Part shown: in pieces, positions 52,107 through 60,301 of the stretch | How the letters are laid out: each line of letters opens with the position of its first letter | Numbering within the stretch: the first letter of the stretch is position 1 | DNA from: M3007 sp044350425 | Lineage (GTDB): Bacteria; Bacteroidota; Bacteroidia; Chitinophagales; Saprospiraceae | Direction of reading: 5' to 3' | Length of the DNA: 64,000 bases | Assembly: GCA_044350425.1 (NCBI GenBank) | Contig: JBILHS010000002.1 | Location: forward strand, 55,507-119,506 | The notes under the pieces: generated by a model | The model's database searches: none | Seen by the model: only the letters and a program-made list of their open reading frames with translations | What the model was told of the DNA's origin: nothing | Translations under genes and position numbers: made by a program

Positions 52107-52544
52107 ATGATGCCCGATCATACTATTCTGATGCCCTTGCGTTGGGCAGATTTTGATGCTAATTTTCATCTGCGCCATTCGGTCTACTATGACTTCGGCG
52201 CCACAGCCCGACTTGATTTTTTGAGTAAATATGGTTTGACTTATGCTTTGATGCAGCAGCAACATATCGGTCCGGTATTGTTTCGGGAAGAAGCTATTTT
52301 TCGTCGTGAGGTACGCCCGGACGATCAGATTTTTATCAATTTACTCGTCACTAAATTGCGACCGGACTTTGCTCGCTACTCCTTTCGGCATGAGGTCACC
52401 CGCGCTGACGGCACGCTCTGTGCGGTGATGCACGTAGACGGCGCCTGGATAGATACAAACCTCAGAAAAGTCATCGTGCCACCACAGATGATCGTAGATG
52501 TGCTGGAGGCACTGCCCAAGGCAGTGGATTTCGAATGGGTCTAG
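52107..52544 (+). CDS. Acyl-CoA thioesterase (4HBT hot-dog fold)
   Basis: 145 aa from ATG 52107 (or the adjacent ATG 52110). 4-hydroxybenzoyl-CoA thioesterase-type fold with the active-site Asp in LRWADFDANFHLRHSVYYDFGATAR, which includes the helix after the catalytic loop. It hydrolyses an acyl-CoA; the acyl group cannot be told. It follows the DUF1573 gene after a hairpin and ends 7 bp before the convergent homoserine dehydrogenase gene. Confidence 0.87.
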   Translation: MMPDHTILMPLRWADFDANFHLRHSVYYDFGATARLDFLSKYGLTYALMQQQHIGPVLFREEAIFRREVRPDDQIFINLLVTKLRPDFARYSFRHEVTRADGTLCAVMHVDGAWIDTNLRKVIVPPQMIVDVLEALPKAVDFEWV

Positions 52545-52551
52545 GTCTGCA

Positions 52552-53721
52552 TCAGATTGCTATCTCGATCACATTGATGCCCGGATCATTCAGCCAGACA
52601 GCTTCCTGAAGTTTTTTCAGGCTTATGATCCCGATCCAGTAATGTGCGGCGTCTGATCTATAGCGTTCGGTAATGCTTGAAAAATCGGACTCAGCGATCT
52701 GGCCTTCCCGGGTATGACGTACATAAATGGTTAACAAAGTGTCGCTGGTGTCAAAAAAAGTCCCGTTTTGACTGAATTTTCGGTATTCGTATTTATACTG
52801 ATAACGCAGGGCAGAAATATCAGATAAAACGGCACAGCCAGTTGCTTTATCACCTGCACCTTTGCCCACAAACATCTGATGCTCAGAAAAGGCACTTTCC
52901 AGTGTTACTGCATTGTATTCATGTCTAACGCTGGCATAGCGGTGGTTTTTGGGCACGAAACGGGGTAGACAATAGGCTGCGACCTTATCCTGCTCGCGGA
53001 AACAACGCGCTACGAGCTTTAAAACACATCCCCGGCTTCGGGCAAATTCAATGTCAAAGTCATTTATCCGACCGATACCAAAATGTAGAACTTTTTCTGG
53101 CTGAACAAACACCCCGAACGCATGGAGCAATAGAATGCATAGCTTGAATTTTGGATCAAAACCATCCACATCCAAAGAGGGGTCACTTTCTGCAAAACCA
53201 TGCACCTGGGCAAATTTTAAGGCTTCTGAAAAACTGAGATTTTCTTCAAAAATCTTACTCAGAATCACATTGGTGGTCCCGTTAAAAATACCTTCCACGG
53301 AGGTAAGCAGGTCGTTGTCGTAGTATTCTTCTAAGTTTCTAATGATCGGAATACTCGCACAACAGGAGCCTTCATACAGAAAAGGAGAGCCTGTTTTTTG
53401 TTGTAATGCATACAGCTCGGGCAGTCGATGGGCGATCATCTTTTTATTGGCTGAAACTACTGCTTTCCCCCTCAGGAGCGCTCCGGATACGATCTCAAAG
53501 GCAGCATCGGCATCATCGATCAATTCGACCACAATATCGATCTCCGGGTCGTCCAGGATATCCAAAGGATCCGTGGTGAAAAAATGGCCCGGTACGGGTC
53601 TGGATTTGTCTGGATGCTTAATGCAAATGCGTTGAATGTCGGCCCGAATACCTTTGGTCTCGTGCAATACTTTCCAAAGCCCCTGCCCAACACAACCAAA
53701 TCCGAAAAGTCCTAGTTTCAT
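52552..53721 (-). CDS. hom: Homoserine dehydrogenase
   Basis: 389 aa. It reduces aspartate semialdehyde to homoserine, the branch point to threonine and methionine. The NAD(P) site is GLFGFGCVGQGLWKVL. The catalytic region contains NGTTNVILSKI, AQVHGFAESDPSLDVDGFDPKFKL and the conserved SANKKMIA. No aspartokinase is fused and the C-terminal part is shorter than the ACT-containing form. A SAM-I riboswitch and terminator lie directly upstream, so expression should fall when S-adenosylmethionine is plentiful; this links the gene to methionine synthesis. No other met genes are adjacent. ATG 53721. Confidence 0.93.
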   Translation of the reverse strand: MKLGLFGFGCVGQGLWKVLHETKGIRADIQRICIKHPDKSRPVPGHFFTTDPLDILDDPEIDIVVELIDDADAAFEIVSGALLRGKAVVSANKKMIAHRLPELYALQQKTGSPFLYEGSCCASIPIIRNLEEYYDNDLLTSVEGIFNGTTNVILSKIFEENLSFSEALKFAQVHGFAESDPSLDVDGFDPKFKLCILLLHAFGVFVQPEKVLHFGIGRINDFDIEFARSRGCVLKLVARCFREQDKVAAYCLPRFVPKNHRYASVRHEYNAVTLESAFSEHQMFVGKGAGDKATGCAVLSDISALRYQYKYEYRKFSQNGTFFDTSDTLLTIYVRHTREGQIAESDFSSITERYRSDAAHYWIGIISLKKLQEAVWLNDPGINVIEIAI

Positions 53722-53740
53722 AGTTTTGAAGTTTCTAAAA

Positions 53741-53773
53741 ACAAAAAATCCCCTCCGGCATAGCCGGAAGGGA
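53741..53773 (-). terminator. Intrinsic terminator of the SAM riboswitch
   Basis: The minus strand reads an 11-bp stem TCCCTTCCGGC / GCCGGAGGGGA with a TAT loop, followed by TTTTTTGTTTTTA. It ends about 20 nt before the homoserine dehydrogenase ATG and is the expression platform of the riboswitch. Confidence 0.88.
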
Positions 53774-53811
53774 CAATTTCTTGCGCATGGAAATTGGCAT
53801 TAGCCTTCCGA

Positions 53812-53927
53812 CTTATCTATTCCTGATGAATCAAGAACGGAATTGGCACCTTAAACACATTTGCGCAAAACGTGATCAGGTTGCCAAGGCTTCAACGGGC
53901 CGGTCCCTCTGCCTTTCTGGATAAGTC
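53812..53927 (-). promoter_or_regulatory. SAM-I (S-box) riboswitch aptamer controlling homoserine dehydrogenase
   Basis: Read on the minus strand, the P1 stem GACTTATC (5' side, 53927-53920) pairs with GATAAGTC (3' side, ending 53810). Inside are the S-box conserved blocks GCAGAGGGACCGGCCC, GTTGAAGCC, TTGGCAACC and AAGGTGCCAATTCC. It binds S-adenosylmethionine. Downstream, CGGAAGG (53810-53804) can pair with CCTTCCG of the terminator 5' arm, a plausible antiterminator. So with SAM the terminator forms and the gene is off; without it transcription continues. Confidence 0.93.
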
Positions 53928-54142
53928 TACCCTGACCGGAGCCAGGAATGTCATCGTAATGAACTGCTACAAAGGTGGCAAGTTATTGGGCATACCAAAA
54001 AGCGGGCAGATGAAATTTAAAGGAATTTTAACGGTTAAGCTTTGAAAGGTTCTGTGACTAAAACTATGCGCCTTCAAAAATGCAAAAACTGACAAAAAAA
54101 GCGCTCGTTTTTGCTATCAGCAGAAAATTCCCAACATGCTCT

Positions 54143-54150
54143 TATTTTTG
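54143..54150 (+). promoter_or_regulatory. -7 box (TATTTTTG) for the secreted protein at 54173
   Basis: TATTTTTG fits TAnnTTTG and lies 23 nt before the ATG at 54173. Confidence 0.4.
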
Positions 54151-54172
54151 CCGCTTCAAATTTAATCAGTTT

Positions 54173-54979
54173 ATGAAAAAAATCCTCCTGACCGCCGGTT
54201 TTATCCTTGGTGCGATGTTTGCAACTGCCCAGGTCGACATTTCCCGAACCTTTGACCTGAAAGATCCGGTTGACCTACTAGGTCTGCTTTTTGATGCAGA
54301 TACAATTTCTGCAACTGGAGAGGCTCTCTGGGAACCGCTTACTTATGCAGACGAACTTTCTGCCAATCTATCAGACGATGGCTGGATGCACACCCGGTTT
54401 GATACCCTATTGTTTTATTCGTCCTATGAAATTGAACGGGCGGTTGCAGTCTTCGAAACCCTTCATTATGACCGGGGAGTGGTCAGCGACTGCCATGCCT
54501 GTGGCGCGCAGATCAGCATAGCGATTTTTGAAAAGGTGGCAGATGGCCAATGGAACCTCGAAAGATTTGAAAAGCACATGACCAACCTTGGCGGAGGCGG
54601 TTATGGAGGGGAGATCGGGCTTGCCCAATTTGGCGAACACCAAACCTGCCTAAGCCTTGAGATGAGTTGGATGGGGCAGGGTATATATGCCGAATATCGC
54701 TCCTTTATTAACCTGGAGGACATGGAAAAGGTGTTTAACCTGGTCATACATGAAGACAACACGGGGGTACTTGGAGAAGATTTCGACAGGAATTATAGCT
54801 TCGAGAGAGCTATTCAATTACTCCCTACGGTCGAAACCGTCTCGGGCTGGTGGGAGTTTGATCTCGTCACACAGGGTACGCGGCCCGACGACGACATTGC
54901 GCGTGCCGTGCCAGCAAATACGGTGGAACGTTATGCCTTTAATTGGGAAACAGGAACCTATATGAAGGTCTGCAATTAA
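54173..54979 (+). CDS. Secreted protein of unknown family, overlapping the cas6 stop
   Basis: 268 aa from ATG 54173 (MKKILLTAGFILGAMFATAQ, signal peptide); the longer upstream frame lacks one. The mature protein is acidic, rich in beta and aromatic residues, with a Cys pair in SDCHACG, a Gly-rich stretch (LGGGGYGGEIG) and a C-terminal Cys. I recognise no domain. Its stop (TAA 54977-54979) overlaps the stop of the convergent cas6 gene by 4 bp. A functional link to cas6 is not implied by convergence alone. Confidence 0.72.
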   Translation: MKKILLTAGFILGAMFATAQVDISRTFDLKDPVDLLGLLFDADTISATGEALWEPLTYADELSANLSDDGWMHTRFDTLLFYSSYEIERAVAVFETLHYDRGVVSDCHACGAQISIAIFEKVADGQWNLERFEKHMTNLGGGGYGGEIGLAQFGEHQTCLSLEMSWMGQGIYAEYRSFINLEDMEKVFNLVIHEDNTGVLGEDFDRNYSFERAIQLLPTVETVSGWWEFDLVTQGTRPDDDIARAVPANTVERYAFNWETGTYMKVCN

Positions 54980-55866
54980 TTGTAATTCCGATGTTGTCCT
55001 TGCCCTTGGTTGTTGCCACCATATTGTTGACCGCCGCTACCGCCGTGATTTTTCTCTTTTTCTTTCTCTTTTTCCCTTATTTCGACATAGCCGAAGCCCA
55101 GCTGAGGATACTCGCCAAAGCCGGCGTAGTAGCAAAATTCTAAAAGCGGCTGCGACATGGAAACTTCAAAATCATAGACAAAACCACGCAATTGCTGAAT
55201 ACCATCGGTGTTGGGCTTTAAGTGGATCAGCCTGGATTTTGCCTGACCATACATTCTGAAGTGCATGGCATAAGAAGGATCAATCAGCTTTAAGGAAGCC
55301 AGAGATTTATACTGCATCGCCGCTTTAAAACGGCGTACTGCATGGGTGAAAAAACTGATGTCATAGTCCGGATTGTCTGGCATCAGATATGGATTAGGCA
55401 TTGGCTTTTCATCGTCCACGTTTGTCACTGAAATGGGCGAACTAGCCTTAAACTGCATGTTTTCTTTAAAATTAGGATGGGGCATTACCTGCCAATGCTT
55501 CACCTCAAAACGTCCGGGCTGGCCTTCATAGACACCCAGCGTGAGTGGCACCTGTCGAAAAAGATGGATGATCTGTTGTTCAAAGGAAGGATCAATGAAA
55601 GTGGAAAAGGTGAGTTTTACCTGATTTCCCTGAAGCCGGAATTCCTGACGTACCTGATCCATTTCGTAGGGATAGATGGCCAAGGGGCTAAAAGTAAAGA
55701 GTTTAAAAGTGCGGGAAACAAAGTCATAGCCCCTTTTGTGAGCCCAGGAAGCCATCTCAGGATTGGCCTTTGCAAGTACACTGAATACCCAATTGGAGAT
55801 TTCCGATTGGTAGTTGATAGGGATGACGGTGCCCTTCTGGCAAGTCAGGGTAAATTGTATGCGCAT
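54976..55866 (-). CDS. cas6: CRISPR-associated endoribonuclease Cas6, isolated, with extended tail
   Basis: 296 aa. Family features are the opening MRIQFTLTCQKGTVIPINYQSEISNWVFSVLA and MASWAHKRGYDFVSRTFKLFTFSPL, and the C-terminal glycine-rich loop FCYYAGFGEYPQLGFGYVEI. Residues in the positions of the known active site are present: Tyr19, His43 and Lys55 or Lys44. So it looks catalytically competent for cutting CRISPR repeat RNA. The last about 32 residues (from REKEKEKEKN to the C-terminus) are a charged run, then a Gly/Gln/Asn-rich tail not usual in the family. No other cas gene and no repeat-spacer array occur in this window. A TACTTTTCG box lies upstream near 55940. Alternative: a Cas6-like RNase with a host-RNA role. 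Confidence 0.85.
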   Translation of the reverse strand: MRIQFTLTCQKGTVIPINYQSEISNWVFSVLAKANPEMASWAHKRGYDFVSRTFKLFTFSPLAIYPYEMDQVRQEFRLQGNQVKLTFSTFIDPSFEQQIIHLFRQVPLTLGVYEGQPGRFEVKHWQVMPHPNFKENMQFKASSPISVTNVDDEKPMPNPYLMPDNPDYDISFFTHAVRRFKAAMQYKSLASLKLIDPSYAMHFRMYGQAKSRLIHLKPNTDGIQQLRGFVYDFEVSMSQPLLEFCYYAGFGEYPQLGFGYVEIREKEKEKEKNHGGSGGQQYGGNNQGQGQHRNYN

Positions 55867-55990
55867 ACAGTGCGATTGATTAAAAGAAGATTAAGGTTCC
55901 CCCCAGTAATGTTTTACAGAATCATTTTTAAAGGCGAAAAGTACACAATACTTCAGTTTTTGCAAGAAATATTTCAAAAAATCATGTAAG

Positions 55991-57094
55991 TTACTGTAAT
56001 GTTATGGTAATCATGACTGGTTGATGGTCTGAATACTGAAATGCCTGGTCAATCCCATGTACAACATGGAGGTGCACGTTGGGCGACACCAGGAAAAAAT
56101 CGATCAATGTCTCGAAGGTTTTTCCTTTCGAATAAGGGTCTCGTGCTTTCCGATTGGTTGGTACCGTCGGGTCATAAGCGAAGGTCCAGTCATCTGGGAA
56201 AAAATCAACGGGTAAATTACCTTGCAAATACCCTTGAGTATTGCCGGGCATAAAAGTGTCGAAGCGAAAATGGGGCGGACATTGGTTCCAATCGCCTCCC
56301 AGCACGACATAGTTGCCTTTGGCAAATTCAGCAAGGGCCAGATCGCGGAGATAAGGCAATTGAATGGCTTTAATTTTATCGCCTGGGTCGTATGCCGAGT
56401 TATGTAAGTTGATCACAATCAATTCTTTACCACCAGGGGTAGGGTAGCGGTGTAAAGCGGCACACCGGTCAAGTTGAAACATGCGGTCGGGCATGGGGTA
56501 ATGCCCGGGAAGTTGGTGTCGGGTGGCTTCTGTGGGCTGGTACCGGCTAAAAGTAGCCAGGCCGGATAAGACGGCTCCGTAGGTATTCCAGGGTTCCAAT
56601 AATGGAATGGGCACCCGATCGCATTGGTAATTGACCGCAAAATCAGCTGCAAAACCAGGTAATGACTTTTGGTAGGCTTTGTACTGTCGGGTATTTTGGC
56701 CCCGATCGGACACGATATCAGCCTCCTGCAAGAGGAAAAAATCAACGCTGTCTTTGTTTTGAGCCAGGAAACTCAAAACGCCATTCAGATTTTTTTCCAC
56801 CAGATTTTTAGGGCTGCGAATCATGCTGCTGCCAGAATACCAGATTCCGGAGTCGTCATAAAAAAAATCAGACTCAGCACCCAGGCCCCCGTAACCGACA
56901 TTCCAGCTAACCAGAGTGAATACACTGTCTTTTAGCATTTCAGGAGAAGCATTCTGATCCAGCGCGAGCGCGACAGGTTCAGGGCCAGGCTGCCAATCAT
57001 TCAACCATCCGTAAGTAAGAAGCCCCAGGAAATAAAGCCCGAAAAGCAGCAAAAGACCTAAAATAATTCGGCGTGGCAGGGAATGTTTTTTCAT
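55991..57094 (-). CDS. Endonuclease/exonuclease/phosphatase (EEP) family protein, membrane-anchored
   Basis: 367 aa. A single N-terminal hydrophobic helix (residues 9-30) anchors it. The EEP catalytic blocks are all present: LVSWNVGYGG, FLLQEADI, VINLHNSAYD, VVLGGDWNQCP and the C-terminal SDHQPVMI. Members cleave phosphodiester bonds in nucleic acids, lipids or other molecules; the anchor suggests action outside the cytoplasm. Two genes upstream in the same direction (DoxX-like; DUF1573) could form a loose cluster. The substrate is unknown. Confidence 0.88.
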   Translation of the reverse strand: MKKHSLPRRIILGLLLLFGLYFLGLLTYGWLNDWQPGPEPVALALDQNASPEMLKDSVFTLVSWNVGYGGLGAESDFFYDDSGIWYSGSSMIRSPKNLVEKNLNGVLSFLAQNKDSVDFFLLQEADIVSDRGQNTRQYKAYQKSLPGFAADFAVNYQCDRVPIPLLEPWNTYGAVLSGLATFSRYQPTEATRHQLPGHYPMPDRMFQLDRCAALHRYPTPGGKELIVINLHNSAYDPGDKIKAIQLPYLRDLALAEFAKGNYVVLGGDWNQCPPHFRFDTFMPGNTQGYLQGNLPVDFFPDDWTFAYDPTVPTNRKARDPYSKGKTFETLIDFFLVSPNVHLHVVHGIDQAFQYSDHQPVMITITLQ

Positions 57095-57129
57095 GATTAA
57101 TAAAATTTATCAAGGGCTACTTCGGGCGC

Positions 57130-57528
57130 TTATATTTTAATGATCCACAAGCCCAGAAGTACCACCAAAAAATAGGGCACCAAAGCGGCAGCACCTCCGT
57201 AATCTTTGGCCAGACGCTGTCCAAAAAACAGACTCAACAGAGACGTGCCTGCCAGGACAGGGCTGTAAATAGCCGCACTACTTTGCCCGGTCAACAGTGT
57301 TTGGAAAAATGCCCAGGCAGAGGCCAAACCAGTCAGTGTTTCAAGCAGGGTGATTACCGGCATCAGCACAGATACGCCACCCGCTAAAGGACTGTTTTTG
57401 AAATGATCGCGGAAATAATCCAGATTACCCCTGTAATCCAGCACTTTGTCAATTCCCGACTGTAGAAAAAGAATGGCAAAAAAAGCGGTGATGAAAAGCG
57501 TTGGTAAGTTTGTGAGAAGCAAGTCCAT
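57130..57528 (-). CDS. DoxX-like four-span membrane protein
   Basis: 132 aa with four hydrophobic segments (about residues 8-26, 50-70, 80-102, 110-130). The first segment FFAILFLQSGIDKVLDYRGNLDYF with a charged loop is the usual DoxX-type start. Inner-membrane protein of uncertain role; members have been linked to thiosulfate:quinone or oxidative-stress functions in other bacteria. ATG at 57528, 36 bp upstream of the EEP gene, so cotranscription is likely. Confidence 0.75.
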   Translation of the reverse strand: MDLLLTNLPTLFITAFFAILFLQSGIDKVLDYRGNLDYFRDHFKNSPLAGGVSVLMPVITLLETLTGLASAWAFFQTLLTGQSSAAIYSPVLAGTSLLSLFFGQRLAKDYGGAAALVPYFLVVLLGLWIIKI

Positions 57529-57583
57529 AACTAAATCAGCAGTTTAAAAAGAAGGGCAAGATACGGTTTCCATTCAAATAGGA

Positions 57584-57613
57584 AGACCTGATGCGTTCAT
57601 GCACATCAGGTCT
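57584..57613 (-). terminator. Hairpin after the second DUF1573 gene
   Basis: A 10-bp stem AGACCTGATG / CATCAGGTCT with a 10-nt loop lies in the gap between the DUF1573 and DoxX-like genes. No long U-run, so the strength is unclear. Confidence 0.55.
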
Positions 57614-57681
57614 TTCTCGTTAAGCGGAACTGTATCCCAACAATCTGCACGGCGCAGAAGGGCAGGCGAAATGATCGAATT

Positions 57682-58116
57682 TTAATTACCGGAGTCTGCT
57701 TCAGACTTCTTGTCCACCTTACCCACTAATGCCAGTGGCACGGACTGCATGGAGTCAAAATTGGTGATCACGGAAACGATACGGTAAAAATCGCCCTCCC
57801 TTTGACTGTCGTAGGTTATTTTGATCAGACTTGTTTGGCCAGGTGCAATCGGATTGCGATCCCATTCTGTAACCGTGCAGTAACAGCTGCTTTTAACCTG
57901 CAGGATCATCAGATTTTCACTGCTGATATTCTTAACCTTGAATTCACGGGTGACCGGTTGGCCAAAAGGAACACTACCTGTGGTGATCTGGCGGTCTAGC
58001 CATTCCACTTTGCCCGCATTTTGTGAATTGTCAACTGCTTTTAAAGTTTGAGCGCTTGTTTTAGCAACCAGAAGGAGCGAACAAAATAGCAGGGAAAGCT
58101 TGAAAAGTTGGTTCAT
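57682..58116 (-). CDS. Secreted DUF1573 (Ig-like) protein
   Basis: 144 aa from ATG 58116 (MNQLFKLSLLFCSLLLVAKTSAQ, signal peptide). One DUF1573 domain (residues about 35-135): FGQPVTREFKVKNISSENLMILQVKSSCYCTVTEWDRNPIAPGQTSLIKITYD, with the CYC cysteine pair. It is a second member besides the gene at 51482 but is secreted rather than anchored. Function unknown. The 142-bp region before it (58117-58258) shows no clear promoter. Confidence 0.85.
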   Translation of the reverse strand: MNQLFKLSLLFCSLLLVAKTSAQTLKAVDNSQNAGKVEWLDRQITTGSVPFGQPVTREFKVKNISSENLMILQVKSSCYCTVTEWDRNPIAPGQTSLIKITYDSQREGDFYRIVSVITNFDSMQSVPLALVGKVDKKSEADSGN

Positions 58117-58258
58117 ATAAATAATGATTGTCAATGACTTGGATTAAAGTGAATGTGCACAAATATTTCCTTTTCAAAAATCAGGCCGAAAAATAGCGGA
58201 ACGTTTTTTTCTGCACAAAATGTATTTTCAATATTTTTTTAACACTCCCGGACAGTCT

Positions 58259-58819
58259 TTAATATAAAAATCGCCGCTTCCAGGTAGTGCCGGTCCACCA
58301 GCCAATACCCGAACCCAATATTGCCCCGAAGAGCACATCACCCGGATAATGCACCCCTACATACACCTGAGAAAAGGCAATGGCTCCAGCCCAGATCAGT
58401 GCTACCGGGCGCAGCCAGCGCGTCAAGCCGCTAAAAACTCCGATCAAAAAAACAGCTACAGCAAAATGGTTGGCCGCATGGCTGGAGGTAAAACTGTAGC
58501 CGCCGCCACATGGCACTCTTAGATGAATGCTTGCAGTCATGGCCGGGTTATTACACGGCCGTAACCGTTGTACATTTTTCTTTACCAAAGTACTACTCGT
58601 AAAATCTGACAATCCCGCAGACAAAACAAGTCCCAGCAGGATGATCCAGCCACGCTTCCGATAATTGTATAAGGCAAAAACTACGACAAAAAGGTAGGCT
58701 GGCATCCAGAACCATTTTTCCCGGAACCAAGGTAAGAGCGCGTCAAAAAGCGGGTTACTAAGGCCGCCATTGATACATTGAAAAAGGGTCGCATCCCATT
58801 GTTGGAGCATTTCGAGCAT
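58259..58819 (-). CDS. PAP2-family membrane phosphatase
   Basis: 186 aa from ATG 58819 (MLEMLQQWDATLFQ); a TTG at 58828 overlaps the upstream stop and is less likely. Five to six membrane helices. The PAP2 signature is KKNVQRLRP (KX6RP), SFTSSHAAN (normally PSGH) and SQVYVGVHYPGD (normally SRxxxxxHxxxD). The first residue of the third block is Gln instead of Arg, so activity should be checked. It would dephosphorylate undecaprenyl diphosphate or phosphatidic acid. It directly follows the methyltransferase gene and is probably cotranscribed with it. Confidence 0.85.
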   Translation of the reverse strand: MLEMLQQWDATLFQCINGGLSNPLFDALLPWFREKWFWMPAYLFVVVFALYNYRKRGWIILLGLVLSAGLSDFTSSTLVKKNVQRLRPCNNPAMTASIHLRVPCGGGYSFTSSHAANHFAVAVFLIGVFSGLTRWLRPVALIWAGAIAFSQVYVGVHYPGDVLFGAILGSGIGWWTGTTWKRRFLY

Positions 58820-58824
58820 TTCGA

Positions 58825-59556
58825 TCAAGGTTTTTCTGCAATGATAATCAGACGTTTAGAGGTTTCAGCATAGAATTCAGAAAGTTGGTAGTCACCATAC
58901 ATGTGGCGAATATGCAGGCCAGCCAGCGAGCATAAGCTTTGAAGGTCGGCCAATTCAAACAGCCTTACCTGCTCCTGAAAGTGAAACAGTCGCCCGCCAG
59001 TTTCAAATTCCACCGATTTAAAAACATAGCCTTTACGCACCCATCTTTGGAGGGAAAAGGTAAGGTTGTCCACTGTTTTTGTTTCTGCAGGAATCAGATG
59101 ATCTCTTACGAAGCGTGCATTGAAAAAATCTATAAGAAAGAGTCCGCCCGGCCGAAGATCTTTGGCCACATTCTTCAGGGCCAGCAGGTGGTCGGCATCT
59201 GTTTTAAAATAACCAAAGCTGGTAAACATATTCATCACGGCATCAAAATAATTGAGCCTGAATGATTTACGCATATCATGCTGGTAAAACTCCAAACGAG
59301 GATGTTCCAAGGTGCGGGCGTAAGTAATGCTGGCCTGGGAAATATCCAGTCCGGTGACCATAAATCCCTTTTCTGCAAGGTAACGTGCGTGCCGCCCTTT
59401 CCCACAAGCCAGATCGAGTACTTTACTTCCAGGAGTAAGATTCAGGGCTTTAAGTAAATTGTCGAGTGCCGTTTTGGCTTCGTTCTCGTCCCGACTTTTG
59501 TAAAGCAGGTGGTAATAAGGTGAATCGAACCACTCCGCGAACCATTCTTTTTTCAT
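58825..59556 (-). CDS. Class I SAM-dependent methyltransferase
   Basis: 243 aa from ATG 59556 (MKKEWFAEWFDSPYYHLLYKSRDENEA); an in-frame codon to 59622 is rejected. The SAM-binding Rossmann fold has VLDLACGKGRHARYLAEKG and GLDISQASITYAR, then LEFYQHDMRKSF and the C-terminal catalytic-like segment. It is of the common methyltransferase type (UbiE/Tam-like) without a clear substrate signature. Upstream of the PAP2 gene by a few bases. Divergent from the futalosine hydrolase gene at 59649. Confidence 0.87.
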   Translation of the reverse strand: MKKEWFAEWFDSPYYHLLYKSRDENEAKTALDNLLKALNLTPGSKVLDLACGKGRHARYLAEKGFMVTGLDISQASITYARTLEHPRLEFYQHDMRKSFRLNYFDAVMNMFTSFGYFKTDADHLLALKNVAKDLRPGGLFLIDFFNARFVRDHLIPAETKTVDNLTFSLQRWVRKGYVFKSVEFETGGRLFHFQEQVRLFELADLQSLCSLAGLHIRHMYGDYQLSEFYAETSKRLIIIAEKP

Positions 59557-59648
59557 CCGATTGCATTTTGCAGCGGCGAAGGTAAGTGCAGGCCGAGTTC
59601 CGGAGTACATTCGCGGTTTCATTCATTTATTATAGATCATTCTTCCAC

Positions 59649-60299
59649 ATGCAGATTTTACTGGTAGCGGCTACCCCTTTTGAAATTGCCCCCACTTTTT
59701 CCTGGCTTCAAACCCATTTTCAACAAAGATCAGAAGGTGTTTTTGAAAAGAACGGCCTGCTGGTGCAAACACTTGTAACTGGGGTTGGAATGACAGCGAC
59801 CGCCTTCCATCTGGGCAATTGTTTTACACAGAACCGACCAGACTGGGCCATCAATGCAGGTATTGCCGGCGCTTTTGATGCCAATTTGAATTTGGGGGAT
59901 GTAGTCCAAATCGTCAGTGAACGTTTTAGCGATCTGGGCGTGGAAGAGGCAGATGGCTGGTTTACAGATCTGGAAGAATTGGGCTTTTTGCCTCTGTCCA
60001 GCTTTTCCAATCCCCAGCCACCAATCCCCAATCTTCGCAGTTGCCATGGGTCTACGGTAAATAAGGTGCACGGGGCCGAGGCTTCTATTCAAAAGATCCG
60101 TGATAAATACCCTGAAATACAGGTAGAAAGTATGGAGGGCGCGGCATTTTTTTATGCCTGTTTGGCGGCAGGGGTGCCGTTTGCTGAAATTCGCAGTATT
60201 TCCAATCGTGTGGAGCCTCGCAACCGGGATGCCTGGGATTTACCGCTGGCGATCCGGAATTTGAATGGGGTGTTAGTCGGGATGTTGGAAGTGATGTAA
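59649..60299 (+). CDS. mqnB: Futalosine hydrolase
   Basis: 216 aa from ATG 59649 (MQILLVAATPFEIAPTFSWL). Nucleoside-phosphorylase fold with TGVGMTATAFHLG, NAGIAGAF and the base/sugar-binding VESMEGAAFFYACLAAGVPFAEIRSISN, followed by the Asp motif NRDAWDLPLAIRNL. It removes hypoxanthine from futalosine in the alternative (futalosine) route to menaquinone. That pathway is widespread in Bacteroidota. No other mqn genes are adjacent. The stop is 2 bp from the convergent gene. Confidence 0.92.
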   Translation: MQILLVAATPFEIAPTFSWLQTHFQQRSEGVFEKNGLLVQTLVTGVGMTATAFHLGNCFTQNRPDWAINAGIAGAFDANLNLGDVVQIVSERFSDLGVEEADGWFTDLEELGFLPLSSFSNPQPPIPNLRSCHGSTVNKVHGAEASIQKIRDKYPEIQVESMEGAAFFYACLAAGVPFAEIRSISNRVEPRNRDAWDLPLAIRNLNGVLVGMLEVM

Positions 60300-60301
60300 A
60301 G

